From Taishania pollutisoli (lineage in GTDB: Bacteria > Bacteroidota > Bacteroidia > Flavobacteriales_D > Crocinitomicaceae): 64,000 nt of DNA. Shown here one piece after another: positions 60,856 to 64,000 of this stretch. Made by a program: the position numbers and the translations under genes. Numbering within the stretch: the stretch's first letter is position 1; each line of letters opens with the position of its first letter. The notes under the pieces were generated by a model. That model did not search any database. It had not been told where the DNA came from and saw only the letters and a list, made by a program, of their open reading frames with translations. The DNA lies in contig NZ_JACVEL010000007.1 of the NCBI RefSeq assembly GCF_014518315.1, forward strand, positions 1-64,000, given 5' to 3'.

Positions 60856-61233
60856 ATGAAGAGATTCATTACATATCTCTTTCTTGGAGCGTTCTTGCTT
60901 CATTCCGCCAGCCGGATGATTGTTTACTTCAATTACTGGCTCAATCAGGAATTTATTGCTCAGAATTTATGCGAAAACCGTGAAAAACCACAAATGGAAT
61001 GTAACGGGAAGTGTCACTTGAAAAAAGAATTGAACAAAGACGATGAACGGAAACAAAAAGATACCAAACAACAGGTAGAAGTAAGCCTGTTGTTGTTTCA
61101 GGATCATCATACAATGATTGCGTTTGAACAATCCACTTTTATTGAAGAGCAAACACATTGTACGTTTGAACTTCTTCAGAAAACAACCGGTTTTCAATCA
61201 CCTGTTTTTCATCCCCCGACGAATGTTGCTTAA
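60856..61233 (+). CDS. Small membrane-anchored protein with CNGKC motif
   Basis: A 125-residue protein with an N-terminal signal or anchor (MKRFITYLFLGAFLLHSASR) and the motif NLCENREKPQMECNGKCHLK, which has three cysteines plus a histidine suited to metal binding. The remainder is lysine-rich and then unstructured. I associate this motif with Bacteroidota proteins encoded near copper and other heavy-metal genes. It precedes a barrel protein, a lipoprotein, MbnP and a haem peroxidase in the same direction, which supports a metal role. Confidence 0.65.
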   Translation: MKRFITYLFLGAFLLHSASRMIVYFNYWLNQEFIAQNLCENREKPQMECNGKCHLKKELNKDDERKQKDTKQQVEVSLLLFQDHHTMIAFEQSTFIEEQTHCTFELLQKTTGFQSPVFHPPTNVA

Positions 61234-61410
61234 AAACAGGATTTTCTGCTCAACAGCTGTTGTGGCAGGTATTTCTGTATCTTCTTTTTAACATGTTGGA
61301 TGGCTGTGGAAGTAATGCACAGAATAGAAAGGAGTGAGTACATTTTTTTGTGCCTCCTGAGTGATTTTATTGTGTAAATACAGTTTTTTATTCACTTAAA
61401 TCAGAGTAAA

Positions 61411-62325
61411 ATGAAACACTATATAGTGGGAATGTTGTTGGGAATGATAACAACAACTTCTCACGCGTGTGATATTTGCGGATGCGCGGCAAATGCATTC
61501 TCAGTCGGAATGCTGCCTAATAGCAAGCACCATTTCATAGGTGTCCGCAATACAAGCCGTTGGTTTGAAAGTCAGCCGGCACCGGATGGACATGGATTCA
61601 GAGGCATTTCCACACAGTTGTTTAATACAACAGAATTGTTCGGACGCTTCAAACTGGGGAAACGGTTCCATGTACAGGCATTTATCCCATATGTATACAA
61701 CCGGAAAACGGACAGTATTACAACTCCCATTCATGGACTTGGTGACATCGTTGCGATGGGAAATTTTGTATTTATTGACAATATGGATTCCCTGAACAGA
61801 AAAGTCCGTCATTCGGGAACAATCGGTTTGGGAGTAAAAACACCTACAGGACAGTTTTTTAAATTGGGATTTGAAGAAATCAACATGTTGCCGGGAACCG
61901 GTTCTGTGGATGTAATCGCAAACCTCAATTACTCCGTTCAGTTCCATAATTGGGGACTGCAAAACGAATCAGGATTTACCTACAAAACAGAAAATAAGTA
62001 CAAATACCGGTTTGGAAATGCACTGAGTATCTCTCAATTGGTTTTTTACCGCTGGGATGTTAACGAAGACCTGAAAATCATTCCTCAAATCGGGTTGAAC
62101 TTTATGCACAACTGGAAGGACCGTAAGAATGGTGTACTTTCCGAAGATACATTCAATGGCGGAAACATGTACAACGGGCAATTCAATGTATTTCTGTTGT
62201 ACAGAAATGTAGGGATCAACGTGCAGGTCTATATTCCGTTGGCGCAACAGCTGAACAGCGGCTATGTGACACAGAAAACAATGCTTCGGTGCGGAGTAAA
62301 TTATTTTATTAACAGCAAAAAATGA
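61411..62325 (+). CDS. Outer-membrane barrel-like protein with CDICGC N terminus
   Basis: A 304-residue exported protein. After the signal sequence (MKHYIVGMLLGMITTTSHA) the mature chain starts at CDICGCAANAFSVGMLPNSK, with three closely spaced cysteines (CxxCxC). Many beta strands follow (FHVQAFIPYVYN; TIGLGVKTPTGQFF; VIANLNYSVQF; NVFLLYRNVGINVQVYIPLA), as in a transporter-like barrel. It overlaps the next lipoprotein gene by 4 nt. It may bind or pass a metal across the outer membrane; the role is inferred from the motif and neighbours. Confidence 0.7.
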   Translation: MKHYIVGMLLGMITTTSHACDICGCAANAFSVGMLPNSKHHFIGVRNTSRWFESQPAPDGHGFRGISTQLFNTTELFGRFKLGKRFHVQAFIPYVYNRKTDSITTPIHGLGDIVAMGNFVFIDNMDSLNRKVRHSGTIGLGVKTPTGQFFKLGFEEINMLPGTGSVDVIANLNYSVQFHNWGLQNESGFTYKTENKYKYRFGNALSISQLVFYRWDVNEDLKIIPQIGLNFMHNWKDRKNGVLSEDTFNGGNMYNGQFNVFLLYRNVGINVQVYIPLAQQLNSGYVTQKTMLRCGVNYFINSKK

Positions 62326-62711
62326 AAATACATTGTGTAATTGCAATTGTGCTGACGGCAGGGCTGTTCGGGGCATGCAAAAAAGAAAAAGACGGAGCTG
62401 AAAACGTAACAATTACATTCACGGAACCATCTGTCGGTGATACCATTCCTTCGTGGAACCAGGTGCACATGGAAGGAACTGTTTCCGGTGACGGAGAAAT
62501 GAAAGGCTACGTTATTTCTGCGCTGAATGCCACAACAAACGAAGTATTGTTTACTACGGCATATGATGTGACGTCTAAGGCATACAATTTTCATGAACAC
62601 TGGATCAATAATTTGTATGACACGACATCCGTTACGGTAAAAGTAGAAGTAATTAAAAATGAAGCAGGAGACCGTGAAACAGCAACAAGAACGGTGGTGT
62701 GCCTGCCCTAA
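62322..62711 (+). CDS. Lipoprotein of unknown function in the metal cluster
   Basis: A 129-residue lipoprotein (signal IVLTAGLFGAC, acylated Cys near residue 20) with an Ig-like beta-sandwich: NVTITFTEPSVGDTIPSWNQ, VHMEGTVSGDGEMKGYVISA, then YNFHEHWINNLYDT with His residues, and VTVKVEVIKNEAGDRETATR. It is coupled to the barrel gene upstream and lies 25 nt before the MbnP gene. The paired His in FHEH could bind metal. The family is not recognised with confidence. Confidence 0.65.
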   Translation: MKIHCVIAIVLTAGLFGACKKEKDGAENVTITFTEPSVGDTIPSWNQVHMEGTVSGDGEMKGYVISALNATTNEVLFTTAYDVTSKAYNFHEHWINNLYDTTSVTVKVEVIKNEAGDRETATRTVVCLP

Positions 62712-62736
62712 GTAAAGAATTAAAAGAAATTAAAAA

Positions 62737-63567
62737 ATGACTATGAAGAATTTAGTAATCATGACATTATTTGCGGGGATATTTGGAATCACATCCTGTA
62801 AGAAAAAAGGATGTACTGACCCTACCGCAACCAATTACAACCTGGAAGCGACAAAAGATGACGGTTCCTGTACGTATGCAGCTCCTGCGGAAGAAACAGG
62901 GAAAGTAACCGTAGCACTGAGTCACCACTGGGTGAACGAGTCAACTTCGTTTGAATTGGGGACGGAATACGTACACCCCACGACAAACGATACATTGACG
63001 TTCACAACGTTTAAATACTTCATTTCGAATGTTCGCCTGAAAAAAGAGGACGGAAGTTGGTGGACACACCCCGAGAGCTATTTTTTAGTTGATGTATCCG
63101 GACCATCTTCGACGCAGCTTAATATTACGGGAATTCCGGTTGGTAATTATACAGAAGTTTCTTACGTAATGGGAGTTGACAGCACGCGAAATGTCAGCGG
63201 AGCACAATCAGGTGCACTGTCCACAACTTCAGGAATGTTCTGGAGCTGGAATACGGGATATATCATGTTAAAAGCAGAGGGATTATCTCCACAGGCAGGT
63301 ATGGGCGGAGCCTTTACATTTCACCTGGGTGGATTTGCCGGAGCAACGAACATTGTAACATTAAAAACAGCTGGATTCGGAGGAGTGCTGCAGGTAACGA
63401 CAACCAGCAACGGTAAAATTAACTTGTCCGCAGACCCGTCAAAGTTGTTTACAACAACCGGTTCTGTGGGAGCTGTCGGAATGATTCACATGCCGGGGGC
63501 AAATGCAGTAACAATGGCAACGGATTTTTATACTTCAGGTGTTGCGTTCAAATCCATTCAGAATTAA
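62737..63567 (+). CDS. MbnP-family copper-binding protein
   Basis: A 276-residue exported protein: lipoprotein signal, a short Cys-bounded CTDPTATNYNLEATKDDGSC module, then the MbnP domain (GKVTVALSHHWVNE; FTTFKYFISNVRLKKEDGSW; YFLVDVSGPSS; VGNYTEVSYVMGVDSTRNVS; GMFWSWNTGYIMLKAEGLSP). In methanobactin systems MbnP binds copper after the diheme partner MbnH oxidises a Trp of MbnP to kynurenine. Trp residues occur here in HHWVNE, GSWWTHPE and FWSWNT. The next gene begins a cytochrome c peroxidase-type protein, as expected for the partner. ATG 62743 is an alternative start. Confidence 0.85.
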   Translation: MTMKNLVIMTLFAGIFGITSCKKKGCTDPTATNYNLEATKDDGSCTYAAPAEETGKVTVALSHHWVNESTSFELGTEYVHPTTNDTLTFTTFKYFISNVRLKKEDGSWWTHPESYFLVDVSGPSSTQLNITGIPVGNYTEVSYVMGVDSTRNVSGAQSGALSTTSGMFWSWNTGYIMLKAEGLSPQAGMGGAFTFHLGGFAGATNIVTLKTAGFGGVLQVTTTSNGKINLSADPSKLFTTTGSVGAVGMIHMPGANAVTMATDFYTSGVAFKSIQN

Positions 63568-63574
63568 ATCATGA

Positions 63575-63610
63575 TCAGCGAGCCGGAGTTGTCGGCTCGC
63601 TGACCTTTTT
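63575..63610 (+). terminator. Hairpin between MbnP and peroxidase genes
   Basis: AGCGAGCCG and CGGCTCGCT form a 9-bp stem followed by TGACCTTTTT, only 8 nt before the start of the next gene. It can terminate or attenuate read-through, so less peroxidase than MbnP would be made. Confidence 0.75.
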
Positions 63611-63617
63611 GTTGAAT

Positions 63618-64000
63618 ATGAAGTATTTTAATTACTTAGTTGCAGGATTTTTGTTGCTCACGGCGTGTAAAAAAGACCCGATTGAAGTCATTGACGCAAC
63701 TCCGGAAGAGGTTATCGCGTTTCGGTACCCTCCAGGTTTCCCGGCGACCGTTTACCCTTTGGGAGAAAAGCCGGTTAATGCTGCGAATTTTAAGCTGGGG
63801 CGAGCACTTTTTTATAGTACGATCTTATCTTCAGACAACACGGTTTCCTGTGCTACCTGTCATGCGCAGACACATTCCTTTGCAGATCATAATATTGCAT
63901 TGAGTATCGGGGTAGGTGGTGCAGTGGGGGCGAGAAACGCACCGCCGATTTTCAACATGGCATGGCAGCCTCATTTTATGTGGGACGGAGGAGTGAATCA
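63618..64000 (+). CDS. Cytochrome c peroxidase/MbnH-like protein (partial, cut by window end)
   Basis: The visible ~127 residues start MKYFNYLVAGFLLLTACKKD (lipoprotein signal), then PPGFPATVYPLGEKPVNAAN, FKLGRALFYSTILSSDNTVS and the first haem motif CATCH followed by AQTHSFADH, then GVGGAVGARNAPPIFNMAW. This is the start of the diheme cytochrome c peroxidase/MauG/MbnH family. Placement right after an MbnP gene suggests the MbnH role (oxidation of MbnP tryptophan), but the second haem and key residues lie outside the window, so a plain peroxidase cannot be excluded. Confidence 0.85.
   Translation, partial: MKYFNYLVAGFLLLTACKKDPIEVIDATPEEVIAFRYPPGFPATVYPLGEKPVNAANFKLGRALFYSTILSSDNTVSCATCHAQTHSFADHNIALSIGVGGAVGARNAPPIFNMAWQPHFMWDGGVN

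Noticed and set aside
1-64000. CRISPR arrays, rRNA genes, prophage structural genes, insertion-sequence transposases
   Set aside because: None seen on either strand; the only spaced repeats are the tRNA-3'-end modules, whose units are too long and too few for CRISPR.

Overview
The window reads as a chromosome segment of a member of the Bacteroidota, most likely order Flavobacteriales (perhaps a Fluviicola/Crocinitomicaceae-like bacterium; that rank is inference). The evidence is the Bacteroidota-type -7 promoter box TAnnTTTG just upstream of many genes, the general lack of Shine-Dalgarno sequences, a PorP/SprF protein next to a giant repeat protein ending in a gliding-motility (type IX secretion) sorting domain, a fused E1 alpha/beta 2-oxoacid dehydrogenase, and several secreted lipoproteins typical of this phylum. 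The base composition is moderate, except for a visibly AT-rich island at the left end.

Left end (1-5.2 kb): an accessory island. A ~127-bp direct repeat (77-203 and 4262-4388, about 94% identical) brackets a type II restriction-modification pair (methylase then endonuclease, minus strand) and a divergently read tyrosine recombinase whose 3' end lies at the edge of the right repeat. Next to an intact tRNA-Arg(UCU) gene, and again at the far left, lie degenerate copies of a tRNA 3' end plus its terminator, spaced 123-124 bp apart. A long integron-attC-like inverted repeat sits directly 3' of the endonuclease gene. tRNA-Pro(UGG) and tRNA-Ser(GCU) follow.

5.3-20.4 kb: housekeeping and catabolic genes. 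These are coaX, an outer-membrane protein, lptC, a PIF1-like helicase with an added HTH, a DnaJ-like membrane protein overlapping a menE-like ligase, a secreted thioredoxin, the tyrosine-degradation pair hpd/hmgA, a small cytochrome c lipoprotein, a CaiB-type CoA-transferase, a nitrosative-stress-type operon (methyltransferase, ric/scdA, DUF488) behind a 42-bp palindrome, then crcB and a serine hydrolase.

20.5-38 kb: energy and translation functions. These are the fused E1, a 35-aa membrane peptide, nhaA-trkH-trkA (ion homeostasis), biotin carboxylase, sucC, a DEAD-box helicase followed by typA, a TPR protein with a phosphosulfolactate-synthase homologue, and a bacilliredoxin.

38-49 kb: an ACMSD-like amidohydrolase; a tightly coupled signalling operon (108-aa Cys/Pro-tailed protein, multi-TM protein, histidine kinase broken by a frameshift into two coupled reading frames, LuxR-type regulator); and the surface cluster of adhesin, PorP/SprF and OmpA-like protein.

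49-60.6 kb: mostly housekeeping genes (flavodoxin-like reductase, DUF1569, RlmI-like methylase, MATE, fmt, rpe, DinB, GH3, thiL) with a second ~34-aa membrane peptide.

60.8-64 kb: a probable copper/metal cluster ending in MbnP and the start of a haem peroxidase (MbnH/CcpA type), cut by the window edge.
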